Made by a program: the position numbers and the translations under genes | The notes under the pieces: model-generated | The model's database searches: none | What the model was told of the DNA's origin: nothing | The model's input: the letters and a program-made list of their open reading frames with translations, nothing else | DNA from: JAHRVQ01 sp963976815 | GTDB taxonomy: Bacteria; Pseudomonadota; Gammaproteobacteria; Pseudomonadales; Azotimanducaceae | NCBI GenBank assembly: GCA_963976815.1 | Contig: CAXBLU010000012.1 | Location: 62,001-126,000, forward strand | Reading direction: 5' to 3' | Length of the DNA stretch: 64,000 nt | Shown: positions 35,627 to 44,227 of the stretch, piece after piece | Layout: each line of letters begins with the position of its first letter | How positions within the stretch are numbered: position 1 is the stretch's first letter

Positions 35627-36586
35627 TTAGATTTCATCACCTGGCTGATCAAGGTATTCACTTAAACCATAACCTTTCCGCTCGCCATCCAATGTGTATT
35701 CCGTCATACCCTCACCAATATAGGTGACCTGCTCCGAGCGTCGGTTGCGCAATGGGACAAACCCTTTCACCTTACCGACAATCTCGTGCTCAACACCTCC
35801 CTGTAGAGTGACCTGGGCCGTAAATCCTTCATGAAACCGTGTTCCCGGTTCGTATCTGGTTTCAAGTTTGACGGACTCAACCTTGATAAATTCTTCGCCT
35901 TTATGAAACATGCCGCCAACTCTATCTCCCACAATGGAGAGCACCATACCGAGGTCATCGCCGAAATTCCCTGTTAGCCAGCGATAGGAACGTATTGATT
36001 GCCAGTAGCGAGGTCCCCAGGAGTGGTCACGCAGACCGTGCCCTTGAATCCTAATATCCGGCTCACCTTCAATTTCAATGGTTCCTGAGACCTTCATGTG
36101 CTGCTCGTAGTGGGCCCTGGCAAAGTCATTACCGTCATCCGGGTCTCCGACGTGGCCGTACAGCGGGCCAACACCCTCATGTACCAGGTCAATTTTGATC
36201 TTCTTGAAGGGATTGCTTTTAAACGCCGAAGAAGGATCCTGCATATCTTTGGAATTTGCCATATACAGGGCAGCGCCATGGTAGGAGGTGCGCACCTTCT
36301 CACCGGGAACCAGCACTTCTACCCTGGCGCCACCGGCATCCCAGCCATCGTTGGTTGATATTTCGGGCTTCTTATAATTAAAAAACGCCGAACCGTCGGG
36401 GTTAAATACAATGACCGTCATTTCTGCGTAGCCCTCATTCGCACGGTTCCCCATACGAATAAAGCCTCCTCTACCCGCCTTAGGGTCAAAAAAATTGAAA
36501 TAAACCGATTCATTAAAGTTTTCTTCTGGCCCCAGTGGATGGGTGTAGTCATCCTCGGGTTTAACATTGCCTATTATATTTACCAT
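35627..36586 (-). CDS. CrtC/AttH-lipocalin-like protein (DUF7064/DUF7065 type)
   Basis: A 319-residue soluble protein with no signal peptide. The motif GHGLRDHSWGPRYWQS near residue 183 is characteristic of the hydroxyneurosporene-synthase (CrtC)/AttH lipocalin-like group, whose uncharacterised members are named DUF7064/DUF7065. The N-terminal half (FNESVYFNFFD, GFIRMGNRANEG) fits the first lipocalin-like half. Such proteins often sit near CoA or steroid-type catabolic genes, but here the neighbours are a terminator and a divergent SIS gene. Function is unknown. Confidence 0.7.
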   Translation of the reverse strand: MVNIIGNVKPEDDYTHPLGPEENFNESVYFNFFDPKAGRGGFIRMGNRANEGYAEMTVIVFNPDGSAFFNYKKPEISTNDGWDAGGARVEVLVPGEKVRTSYHGAALYMANSKDMQDPSSAFKSNPFKKIKIDLVHEGVGPLYGHVGDPDDGNDFARAHYEQHMKVSGTIEIEGEPDIRIQGHGLRDHSWGPRYWQSIRSYRWLTGNFGDDLGMVLSIVGDRVGGMFHKGEEFIKVESVKLETRYEPGTRFHEGFTAQVTLQGGVEHEIVGKVKGFVPLRNRRSEQVTYIGEGMTEYTLDGERKGYGLSEYLDQPGDEI

Positions 36587-36617
36587 GTTTCAACTACTCC
36601 TCATTGGGTAACTCGAT

Positions 36618-36646
36618 GCTACATTAGCCGCATGATTCAGTATAAT
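36618..36646 (+). promoter_or_regulatory. sigma-70-type promoter for the SIS-folate operon
   Basis: A perfect TATAAT at 36641-36646 with GCTACA (36618-36623, three of six matches to TTGACA) 17 bp upstream. Transcription would start near 36653, so the real start codon should lie downstream, favouring GTG 36686 or ATG 36716. Confidence 0.5.
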
Positions 36647-36685
36647 GCCCGCCTCCTTAACTGGCTCAACGCTGGGGCTCCAATC

Positions 36686-37309
36686 GTGCAAAACCAGATA
36701 AATATTAAAGAATCAATGCGTCGCGTTATAGAAAGCGAGGCTAAAGCAATTGCCGGGATTGAAGTAAATGACACATTTGAAGAGGCGGTAAAGCTGATCC
36801 AGGCTTGCACCGGCAAGGTCATTACCACCGGAATTGGGAAAGCAGGCTATGTTGCCCAACGATTTGCTGCAACCCTCGCGTCTACAGGCACTCCAGCATT
36901 CTTCATACATCCGGCAGAAGCCGGGCATGGTGACCTGGGCATGCTGACTGAGGGCGACCTGATTTTGGCATTTTCAACCAGCGGCAAGTCGATTGAAGTC
37001 CTGGAAATGCTCAAAAATGCCGCAGAGCTGGGCCATACCCAAGTCATTGGTGTGACTTCCCACGCGGACTCACCCCTTCGGAACATGAGCACTATCATTC
37101 TTGATATGGGATCTGATATTGAAGAACCCTGCCCGCTCAACCTAACACCAAGCTCAACCATCGCCGTCATGTCCGCCATTTGTGACGCCATCGCTTTGAC
37201 ACTGATACCTTTGAACGGCTTTACCAAAGAACAGTATGGCATGCGACACCACAAGGGCTATTTGGGCGCCATCGCTCGACAGGAAAAGCATTACGACAAT
37301 CAGGATTAA
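36686..37309 (+). CDS. SIS-domain sugar-phosphate isomerase, KdsD/GutQ-like
   Basis: A ~207-residue protein containing one SIS domain. Family motifs are GKVITTGIGKAGYVAQRFAA (in part), ASTGTPAFFIHPAEAGHGDLG, AFSTSGKS and PCPLNLTPSSTI, all matching arabinose-5-phosphate isomerases such as KdsD. The C-terminal CBS pair of full-length KdsD is absent, so it resembles the short SIS-only forms. GTG 36686 is preferred because a promoter lies at 36618-36646; ATG 36716 is the safest alternative, and ATG 36632 would fall before the predicted transcription start. The folate dehydrogenase gene follows after 2 bp. Confidence 0.8.
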   Translation: MQNQINIKESMRRVIESEAKAIAGIEVNDTFEEAVKLIQACTGKVITTGIGKAGYVAQRFAATLASTGTPAFFIHPAEAGHGDLGMLTEGDLILAFSTSGKSIEVLEMLKNAAELGHTQVIGVTSHADSPLRNMSTIILDMGSDIEEPCPLNLTPSSTIAVMSAICDAIALTLIPLNGFTKEQYGMRHHKGYLGAIARQEKHYDNQD

Positions 37310-37311
37310 TC

Positions 37312-38211
37312 TTGGCTCTAAATTTAAACCCTAATTCACTGGCTGGCCGATACATCGAGGAAACTCGAGTCCAGCTATCGGACCTACCGGAACAAATTTC
37401 GGTCGTCGGTCTCATCGCAAGCGAAGACAAGCCGTCCATCGCCTACGCGCGCGCGACACAACAAAAATTCGACGACATCGGCATTCGCTACGACCTTCGA
37501 AACTTAAAACGCCTTGAACTTGAGGCTCAGATTCTCGAGATTAATGAAGACCCCTCAATTCACGGTGTCTTTATCTACTTTCCGGTCTTTAACAGCCAAC
37601 AGGATGACTACCTCCGTAATCTTGTCGATTATCGAAAGGACATTGAAGCTGGAAGCGCCTATTGGACACGCAAGCTCTATAAAAATGATCGCCTGGCGAT
37701 GCGTGGAGATCATGACAAAAAAGCCCTGCTCCCCTGCACACCGTTGGCCATTGTAAAAATGCTGACGGAAATTGGCATCTATGACATGACCCAGGACAAG
37801 CCGATTGAAAACAAGGTAGTGACCATATTTAACCGCAGTGAAGTCATTGGCCGGCCGCTTGCCGTCATGATGTCGAACGATGGCGCACTTGTGCATAGTT
37901 TTGATCTGAATGGCCCGCTAACCTTCGATGCTGCAAACGCTTCAGAGACGGACATTTCCCGGGCTGAAGCCCTTGCCCAATCAGACATCGTCATCACCGG
38001 AGTACCCAGTGATGAGTTTGAGAAAGTTCATGCCGCCGAAATCAAACCTGGAACCGTCTGCATCAATTTTTCGAGTCATCAAAATTTTGCTGATGATATT
38101 AATACCCATACGGACATCTTTATCCCCCGGGTCGGGCCGATGACCGTTGCTATGTGTATGCGTAACACTTTACGTCTATACGAGAATTTCCACCGCACGG
38201 GCAGCCTATAA
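37312..38211 (+). CDS. MTD1-like monofunctional methylenetetrahydrofolate dehydrogenase (FolD superfamily)
   Basis: A 299-residue FolD-superfamily enzyme oxidising 5,10-methylene-THF to methenyl-THF. The dinucleotide-domain motifs LLPCTPLAIVKML (residues ~139-151) and NRSEVIGRPLAVMMSNDGA (174-192) are clear. In bifunctional FolD a YxxxK motif and a downstream glutamine are needed for cyclohydrolase; here the positions read Tyr45-A-R-A-Thr49 and FIYFPVF (Tyr89), so both are lost. That pattern and the YFPVF...DDYL stretch resemble yeast MTD1, the NAD+-dependent monofunctional enzyme. The start is a TTG at 37312 behind CAGGATTAATC. A separate cyclohydrolase gene follows. Confidence 0.85.
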   Translation: MALNLNPNSLAGRYIEETRVQLSDLPEQISVVGLIASEDKPSIAYARATQQKFDDIGIRYDLRNLKRLELEAQILEINEDPSIHGVFIYFPVFNSQQDDYLRNLVDYRKDIEAGSAYWTRKLYKNDRLAMRGDHDKKALLPCTPLAIVKMLTEIGIYDMTQDKPIENKVVTIFNRSEVIGRPLAVMMSNDGALVHSFDLNGPLTFDAANASETDISRAEALAQSDIVITGVPSDEFEKVHAAEIKPGTVCINFSSHQNFADDINTHTDIFIPRVGPMTVAMCMRNTLRLYENFHRTGSL

Positions 38212-38214
38212 AAT

Positions 38215-38796
38215 ATGCCGATTGCTAATGAATCCATCAGCTCATATCTAGATGCCCTATCGAGTCGGAAGTCGACACCTGGAGGCGGAGCTGCTGCAGC
38301 GTTCAGCGGTGCCCAGGCGGCGAGTCTAATGAGCATGGTGTTGGAACTCAGCGACGACTTCCCGGGCCACAAAACCCGGTCAGACCTCATCACTGAAATA
38401 AAACTCGCTGTTCAACGGTTCACCCAGCTCGCGGATGAGGATACAGAGGCATTTTCATCTTTGATGCAAGCCTTCCGAAACAAAGGTGATATCCAAGCTG
38501 GCCTTAAGGCCGCTGCGACCCCGCCCCTTGCCTGCCTCTCCCTGGTCGTTCAGCTCACTCAGCAACTGGATACGGTAAAACAATACGGCAATGCCAACCT
38601 CATCACCGATACCGCGATTGCAGCTCTACTACTACGAGACACAATTCTCGCCAGCGAGCTGAACGTCTTGATTAATCTGCGGTCCATTGAAGATGACAAA
38701 TTTAAGCAATCCGCTAGAACTACTATTCATTCCGCAAAAGCACAGATTGAATATCTTGAGTCTGTCGCGACTGAGATATCTCAACAATTGTCATAA
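38215..38796 (+). CDS. methenyltetrahydrofolate cyclohydrolase / cyclodeaminase family (FchA-like)
   Basis: A 193-residue protein of the formiminotransferase-cyclodeaminase C-terminal family, which includes the clostridial cyclohydrolase FchA. The signature STPGGGAAAAFSGAQAASL lies at residues ~20-38, followed by an all-helical pattern as expected. No formiminotransferase domain is attached. It starts 3 bp after the MTD1-like dehydrogenase, which lacks cyclohydrolase residues, so it probably hydrolyses methenyl-THF to 10-formyl-THF. Cyclodeaminase activity is an alternative, but no histidine-degradation genes are nearby. Confidence 0.85.
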   Translation: MPIANESISSYLDALSSRKSTPGGGAAAAFSGAQAASLMSMVLELSDDFPGHKTRSDLITEIKLAVQRFTQLADEDTEAFSSLMQAFRNKGDIQAGLKAAATPPLACLSLVVQLTQQLDTVKQYGNANLITDTAIAALLLRDTILASELNVLINLRSIEDDKFKQSARTTIHSAKAQIEYLESVATEISQQLS

Positions 38797-38800
38797 GCCT

Positions 38801-40258
38801 ATGCGACCCTCTCTAACGATTGCCCTTTTTCTTACGGTAGGCCTTGGCACCAGCTGCAGCATGCTGCCAACAATAAAATTACCTTCTTTCACTTCTCCTC
38901 CGCCAGTGAAACCAGCACCGCAACTAATGGAAGTGTTTGAACAAAAAATTGCCAGCAAACTGTTAGCGAATGCTCCTGTAGTTTCTCGGATCAGAACCCT
39001 TTCTGAATCTAGACGCTTGATTGAAGACCTTAAACAGCTCGTCAATCAGTCTGGGCTGAATCCAAATTTACTCACCCCAGATCAACGGCGGCGGTTAAAG
39101 AATGCCGCTTCGCAACTTCAATCCTTACAATTTGAAGTCGAACACTGGAACGCCAAAAATCATCTGGCTGACTTAAAGTATCTAACCCGAGACGATGTTG
39201 AACTCGAATTAGATGCGGCGTTAGTCGCGATCACACAAAATCTCGACGACCAGTTCGTCGCAGGCGACTCCTACCCTGCCTCCATTGTCCGCTCCGCTTT
39301 AGGACAGGTCCGTCAGCTACCGACATCGAACAATGCTCAAGCACTGCTGAACCAACTAGCAAACCTGCCCCTCAATCCCAGGGAAGGCAGCTCTGGAGTC
39401 GAAACCTGGGAACGCAACAAGCTTGCCCCATACTTCAACGACGCGGGCCTTGTAGCTGCCCTCAAACAACTTGAGTTGCAGGCAGCCCAGGCTACTCAGA
39501 CCAGAATACGCCTTGAACAAGACTTAGGTAAAACATCAGAAGCAATGTATGAAGATCTCCATTACGACATAAGCCGAGAACCTGGCCCTGAGCAACTCAG
39601 CCTTGATATCGTTTCACTCCATATCGAAGAGGCCATGAGGTTTAACCGACTCTCAAGGCCAATACTGATCAAAGGTGTCCAATCAGAATCAGCGCCCTTA
39701 TTCGATACAGAAGAAGACCGGGTGACCATTAACCTTGAATCTCTTACGTCACTGCCTGCTTTTGAGTTTCAAACCCTCGCGTACCAGGCCGCCGGTGAGC
39801 TCCTGACTGAACAGCACCGGGCATTTAGCTGGCGCAGAACGCTGGCACTGGCCTATGGCCGCTGGACGATAGATCGAATGGAATCGGAGCAGTATTTTCT
39901 GGATGCAGAATCCAGACTCGGACAGCAAATCCAGAGCGAACTACTCACTCATTTAGGGATTATTGAGATCAAACTTGCACAGTCGGAATGGACCTACCAA
40001 CAAGCCAAAAACCACCTCCAGGAGGTCACCCCCTACAACAAAGACCAGGTCGATAGATGGTTAACAGCACTGCTCGCCGAGGATGGCAGCTACGCTGCTG
40101 CAGCGCTCATCGCGAGAGACTTCAAGAATCAGAGGCTTATAGAAAATAAGTTTGAGCCTCTAAAACAGGTCTCAAACCTATTCGATACTAAATACCCAGT
40201 TAGTCTCAGCGAATTCTTCGACAGAATCAGTGGAGTAGTTGCCCCAGCAGATTCTTAA
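38801..40258 (+). CDS. lipoprotein with degenerate DUF885-like domain
   Basis: A 485-residue protein. A signal peptide ends in a lipobox-like LGTSC (Cys19) and is followed by a Pro-rich linker (SFTSPPPVKPAPQ). The C-terminal half resembles DUF885 proteins, with YAYGRW-like LALAYGRWTIDRME and the helical end QAKNHLQEVTPYNKDQVDRWLT. The zinc-site region, HEAxPGHH in active relatives, reads AYQAAGELLTEQH, so the metal ligands appear lost. It follows the cyclohydrolase gene by 4 bp and may be in the same operon. Its 3' end overlaps the convergent receiver-protein gene by 32 bp. Function is unknown. Confidence 0.7.
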   Translation: MRPSLTIALFLTVGLGTSCSMLPTIKLPSFTSPPPVKPAPQLMEVFEQKIASKLLANAPVVSRIRTLSESRRLIEDLKQLVNQSGLNPNLLTPDQRRRLKNAASQLQSLQFEVEHWNAKNHLADLKYLTRDDVELELDAALVAITQNLDDQFVAGDSYPASIVRSALGQVRQLPTSNNAQALLNQLANLPLNPREGSSGVETWERNKLAPYFNDAGLVAALKQLELQAAQATQTRIRLEQDLGKTSEAMYEDLHYDISREPGPEQLSLDIVSLHIEEAMRFNRLSRPILIKGVQSESAPLFDTEEDRVTINLESLTSLPAFEFQTLAYQAAGELLTEQHRAFSWRRTLALAYGRWTIDRMESEQYFLDAESRLGQQIQSELLTHLGIIEIKLAQSEWTYQQAKNHLQEVTPYNKDQVDRWLTALLAEDGSYAAAALIARDFKNQRLIENKFEPLKQVSNLFDTKYPVSLSEFFDRISGVVAPADS

Positions 40259-41018
40259 CATGAACTGCATCAAAGGGTTTATCACAGATTGCTGAGACGC
40301 CGGAACGCATCACCGAGTCGAGTCTCGCTTCGTCGTTTTCAGACGTCACCATTAAAATTGGAATTGAAGACTGGTCCGAGTGATTTCGGATGTAGCTCGT
40401 TAACCTTTCACCATCCATTTCCGGCATATTAAAGTCGGTAATCACAATATCAAACATCGTATCTTCGAGGATCTTCACCGCCTCAATGCCGTCACGGGCC
40501 AGGGTGATGTTTTCCAGCCCCATATTCTCCAGCAGTCTGCTGATATGTTTGCGGGCGGTCGAACTGTCGTCGACAACCAGCACCCTCAGGTCACCACCAA
40601 AATCTTCATCACCGTCTTCATCGATGGTCATATATTCCGCCGTGGCTTCGAGTGCCATCCGCATGTCATCAACACTAAATGGTTTGGGAAGTATGGCCAT
40701 TACACCGGCTTGTTTGACGGGATCAAGCTGTTCAAATCTATGCTCACTGGAAATCAGCATAAACGGTACGTCCTTGAGCTTTTCTGTGCCACGCATGCGT
40801 TCAAGCAGCTCTGAACCTGTTCCCGCGTTGAAATACATACTACTCATGACTAGATCCGGCGTTAGGGCACACATGCTAGTCCAGGCGGCTTCTGGGTCCG
40901 CAACAAGCTCCATATTATCATTTCCGGCTTCCCGGAGTTTTGACGCGATGATTCTGCGCTGGGTCTGGGATGGCTCGAGCAACAATATTGCGAGTTCTTC
41001 GATTGGGAGTCGGGACAT
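40227..41018 (-). CDS. response regulator with two receiver domains (first degenerate)
   Basis: A 263-residue cytoplasmic protein made of two receiver (REC) domains and no output domain. In REC1 (~10-125) only one acidic residue remains in the pocket (LLLEPS), and the phosphoacceptor position is Ser (PDLVMSSMYF), though a KPF is kept. REC2 (~134-262) is intact, with Asp140-Asp141, phosphoacceptor Asp185 (VITDFNMPEMDG) and Lys237 (DKPFD). ATG 41018 is chosen over TTG 41030. No histidine kinase is adjacent. It may act like CheY by protein contact or as a sink for phosphate. Confidence 0.85.
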   Translation of the reverse strand: MSRLPIEELAILLLEPSQTQRRIIASKLREAGNDNMELVADPEAAWTSMCALTPDLVMSSMYFNAGTGSELLERMRGTEKLKDVPFMLISSEHRFEQLDPVKQAGVMAILPKPFSVDDMRMALEATAEYMTIDEDGDEDFGGDLRVLVVDDSSTARKHISRLLENMGLENITLARDGIEAVKILEDTMFDIVITDFNMPEMDGERLTSYIRNHSDQSSIPILMVTSENDEARLDSVMRSGVSAICDKPFDAVHVKNLLGQLLH

Positions 41019-41085
41019 AGGTGACAACAAATTAAAGACTTAGTATCCATAAAGTGTAGTCGCAGTTAGAAAAAAAGACTCTAAA

Positions 41086-41547
41086 TCAGCATTGTTCTAT
41101 TTGTGCTGGATTAGACCGCCAGCGCCGCCGATCGGGTCTACCTCCACGGTAGCTCGTAGCTATGGCTTCTTCGATCTCCAGCTCAAACAGGATTGACCGT
41201 GAAGAAGGGCGAAACGTGCAGTTCGCCTCTGCTTCCCGCCGAAGACTGTCATCCTCGATCTGAACCACCTGTCCCATGAGTTGGAATTCACCGCTGCTCC
41301 CGGAGCTATCGGACATTGCGCAGTGTAGGCTGAATCGTGGGTTTGACGAAAAGTCACGTACTTTGGTGGATTCTGGCTCGGCAAAAATAAAACAATGTCG
41401 ATCGCTCACAATGGCGGTCACAGGGTGAATTCTAGGCTTCACGGAGGACCTGATTGTCGCCAGGTAAGCCAGTTTTCCATCCAGGCGCTCCCGGCCAAAA
41501 ACAGCAATGTCTGGTGCAGCTTGATTCAATTCACTCCAGATTTTCAA
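41086..41547 (-). CDS. pyridoxamine 5'-phosphate oxidase-like flavoprotein
   Basis: A 153-residue protein of the PNPOx-like split-barrel fold. Visible features are AYLATIRSSVKPRIHPVTAI near the start, the strand CFIFAEPESTKVRDFSSNPR, and FELEIEEAIATSY near the end. The fold normally binds FMN or F420 and PLP-like ligands; the exact cofactor is not evident. It starts at TTG 41547 behind a good GGAAGAA site. The C-terminus is Arg-rich (GGRPDRRRWRSN). It is divergent from the CoA-transferase gene. Confidence 0.75.
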   Translation of the reverse strand: MKIWSELNQAAPDIAVFGRERLDGKLAYLATIRSSVKPRIHPVTAIVSDRHCFIFAEPESTKVRDFSSNPRFSLHCAMSDSSGSSGEFQLMGQVVQIEDDSLRREAEANCTFRPSSRSILFELEIEEAIATSYRGGRPDRRRWRSNPAQIEQC

Positions 41548-41666
41548 GGTTTCTTCCGGCTCCCAATATCCCTTTTATCCTACCATTCTAACGCTTGTTG
41601 GGAACGTACGTTTTCACAACAGAATCCGCTACTATGGAATGCCAGTTGACATAAAAAGAAAACGCC

Positions 41667-42842
41667 ATGAGCCAATTTCCGCTGGAAGACTTAAAAGTTC
41701 TAGACCTCTCCCGTGTATTAGCGGGGCCGTTTGCCGGACGGATGTTATCCGACCTTGGCGCTGAGGTCGTAAAAGTTGAGCCACCGGATCGAGACGTGAC
41801 TCGCAGTTGGGGCAGGGTCCACGGGGGCATATCAGGCTATTTTCACCAACAAAACGCCGGCAAACAAAATATTTCGATTAACTTCAAGCACCCCGATGGC
41901 GTTCAGCTGCTTCGACGGTTGGTCAAAAAAGCGGACATTCTGATCGAGAATTTTCGCCCAGGTGTGATGAAGAAGTTAGGGATAGATTGGGACGTTCTCA
42001 AAACTGATAACCCGGCGCTGATTATGTTATCTATTTCTGGTTTTGGCCAAACAGGACCCGAAGCTAAACGGGCCGCATATGCACCCATCATTCATGCCGA
42101 GACCGGCAGCGTAAAACGTCAGGCCGAGCGGTCCGAAGGTAAGCCCGTTGAGATGTGTATGTCATTTGCCGATACCAATGCCGGGCTTCACGGCCTGGTC
42201 GGGCTACTCGCCGCCTTACACCAAAGACATCGCACGGGGATTGGACAGCACATTGACATTGCGATGATAGATGCAATGCTTGTCACCGATGACCAGACCT
42301 ATGGCTATCTTGAGAAGAGTCGCCCTGCAACTATTGCCAGTGAAGTCTGGGAAGCCGCAGGCGGGCTAATTATGTTAGCTGGAGATTTTCGCCATCTCTG
42401 GCGATCCGTCGAGCAGGTTCACCAGGTCGAGGATCCAACCCCCGAAGGCGCGGAACTAGAGGTTAAGATTGAATGCCGCCGCAAAGCTTTTGAGCAATTT
42501 CTGCTGTCATTTCCAGACCGGGCTTCGTTAACAAAAGCCCTGGACCGGTGCAATATCGCCTGGGGCAGTGTTTACGATACGGGCGACTTCTTACATAGCT
42601 CCGATACCTTAAAACACCGACAAAGTGTGGTCGAAATTGACAATCGAGAAGGTGGCACAAGACCAACCTTTCAAAGCCCGTACCGGTTTTCAGAAGCAAC
42701 CAGCGGCGTTCGTAGCGGCAGCGCAAGACTAGGGGAAAACAACGCAACAATTCTAGATAGTTGGCTCGAACTCGATCAAACTAAAGTCGATCAACTATTA
42801 AAAGACGGTGTACTCGCGGAAGAACCAGCCGATCCTAGCTAA
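41667..42842 (+). CDS. CaiB/BaiF-family (class III) CoA-transferase
   Basis: A 391-residue CoA-transferase. N-terminal motifs are LDLSRVLAGPFAGRMLSDLGAEVVKVE (in part) and NAGKQNISINFKHPDG. The catalytic aspartate lies in MCMSFADTNAGLHGLVGLLAAL near residue 171, and the DIAMIDAMLVTDDQTYGYL region follows. It acts on a free acid and an acyl-CoA, but the acid is not predictable. The 3' end overlaps the convergent sulfotransferase gene by 4 bp. ATG 41667 sits at the usual family start. Confidence 0.9.
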   Translation: MSQFPLEDLKVLDLSRVLAGPFAGRMLSDLGAEVVKVEPPDRDVTRSWGRVHGGISGYFHQQNAGKQNISINFKHPDGVQLLRRLVKKADILIENFRPGVMKKLGIDWDVLKTDNPALIMLSISGFGQTGPEAKRAAYAPIIHAETGSVKRQAERSEGKPVEMCMSFADTNAGLHGLVGLLAALHQRHRTGIGQHIDIAMIDAMLVTDDQTYGYLEKSRPATIASEVWEAAGGLIMLAGDFRHLWRSVEQVHQVEDPTPEGAELEVKIECRRKAFEQFLLSFPDRASLTKALDRCNIAWGSVYDTGDFLHSSDTLKHRQSVVEIDNREGGTRPTFQSPYRFSEATSGVRSGSARLGENNATILDSWLELDQTKVDQLLKDGVLAEEPADPS

Positions 42843-44227
42843 AGGATTTTTCCGAAGCTACTAATGGTGATAGGGGAAATTAGCGGCTCGCTGCTCAAAC
42901 CAATTTTTTGGGCAAGCCCCTTGAGTTCAGATTCGTAGTTTCTCCACCGCTCACGGGAGGTCTGGTAAATCGGCTGCCTCACCTGTTTAAAACTTGCGGT
43001 TTTAACGCTGCGCTTGGTTTCATGGAAAGATAGACAAGCTTCCTCAAAAGGTAACCCACAGTAGTCCAACATCCCTTGAGTGATACCGGATTGATCCGTT
43101 AGCAGCGCTTCATATTCAACATCAAAAATCTTACCGGGAAAAAGCGAGTGCCAATGGGACATCAAACGCCGGTAATCCAGGTAAAATTCCGCCAGCGTAT
43201 CCAGGCTAAAACTGTAGTCCTGACCCTTTGTAAAATTTTGGAAGTAGCAAGATAAACACGTATCCAAAGGGTGACGAATGGAATGAATCACCTTGGCATT
43301 TGGGAACATCAAAAAAATCAAACCAATATACATAAAATTAAGCGGGTGTTTATCCACTACATGTTGGAAGTTTGGCTGCTGCGTTTTTTCAAGATAACGT
43401 TGGCCAACAGCTTTTAGCTGTTGAGCTTTAATCTGTGGCACAAAATTCGGAAATGGCTTCCGGGATTGAGTCTTCAACATCGCTTCATGCACAATGAACT
43501 TCATATCATTTAGCTCACCAGCTCCATACACGGATGAATGGCTCGCTAGAACTTGCTCAATCAAAGAAGTTCCCGACCTTGGCATGCCAACCACAAATAT
43601 AGGCTGATTGGATGTCGACCCTTGATGTTGCTTCTGAGCAACAAATTCAGGGCTAAAACAATAAAGCGTGTCCTTAATCTGCTGCCTGAATTGTTTTGTA
43701 GAGAAGGTCCGGTCTGCGGCAGCATTGCCCTTTCGATAATGCTCAAAGGCAGCTGAATAATCCCCCGAGTCATCCAGGATCTTGCCCGCTGCAAAATGAA
43801 GAAAACTCGATCCGGCGGGACTCGCCTGAATTAGCAGCTTTTCGATTTCGCCTATAAGTGGGTCGCCGGCTTTGAAATCGACCATTTCAGCCAGTCCCTG
43901 ATAGGCTTCGCTATAGTCTCGCTTTAGCTCAATAGCCCGTCGAAACTCAATTTCAGCTTCCTTGAACCTACCCACCCGGCGGTAGACACCCGCCAGATTA
44001 TGGTGGAACGCTGCGACATTGGGATTGCGCTGAATCGCTGACTCAATACACTTTACGCCAGCTTCTTCGTCATCGGATTCTGCACGAACCAGACCAAGGA
44101 GGTGAAGAGCGTCAGCCGACCCAGGATTATCCGCCAGTATTTCCCGGTAGATTTTCTCTGCTTCTTTAAGCTTACCTGCGATCTGTAATCCAATCGCAAC
44201 ACGTAACTGGCGAGGTTCATCAACCAT
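42839..44227 (-). CDS. TPR-sulfotransferase
   Basis: A 462-residue protein. The N-terminal ~190 residues form tetratricopeptide repeats (for example GKLKEAEKIYREILADNPG and GRFKEAEIEFRRAIELKRD, in part). The C-terminal ~260 residues are a sulfotransferase domain, with the PAPS-binding loop FVVGMPRSGTSLIEQVLAS and the 3'-phosphate region VIHSIRHPLDTCLSCYFQNF. No signal peptide or membrane segment is visible. Its start overlaps the stop of the PCu(A)C gene by one base, so it is probably co-transcribed with that copper chaperone, an unexpected pairing. The acceptor may be a protein, as in other TPR-sulfotransferases. Confidence 0.88.
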   Translation of the reverse strand: MVDEPRQLRVAIGLQIAGKLKEAEKIYREILADNPGSADALHLLGLVRAESDDEEAGVKCIESAIQRNPNVAAFHHNLAGVYRRVGRFKEAEIEFRRAIELKRDYSEAYQGLAEMVDFKAGDPLIGEIEKLLIQASPAGSSFLHFAAGKILDDSGDYSAAFEHYRKGNAAADRTFSTKQFRQQIKDTLYCFSPEFVAQKQHQGSTSNQPIFVVGMPRSGTSLIEQVLASHSSVYGAGELNDMKFIVHEAMLKTQSRKPFPNFVPQIKAQQLKAVGQRYLEKTQQPNFQHVVDKHPLNFMYIGLIFLMFPNAKVIHSIRHPLDTCLSCYFQNFTKGQDYSFSLDTLAEFYLDYRRLMSHWHSLFPGKIFDVEYEALLTDQSGITQGMLDYCGLPFEEACLSFHETKRSVKTASFKQVRQPIYQTSRERWRNYESELKGLAQKIGLSSEPLISPITISSFGKIL

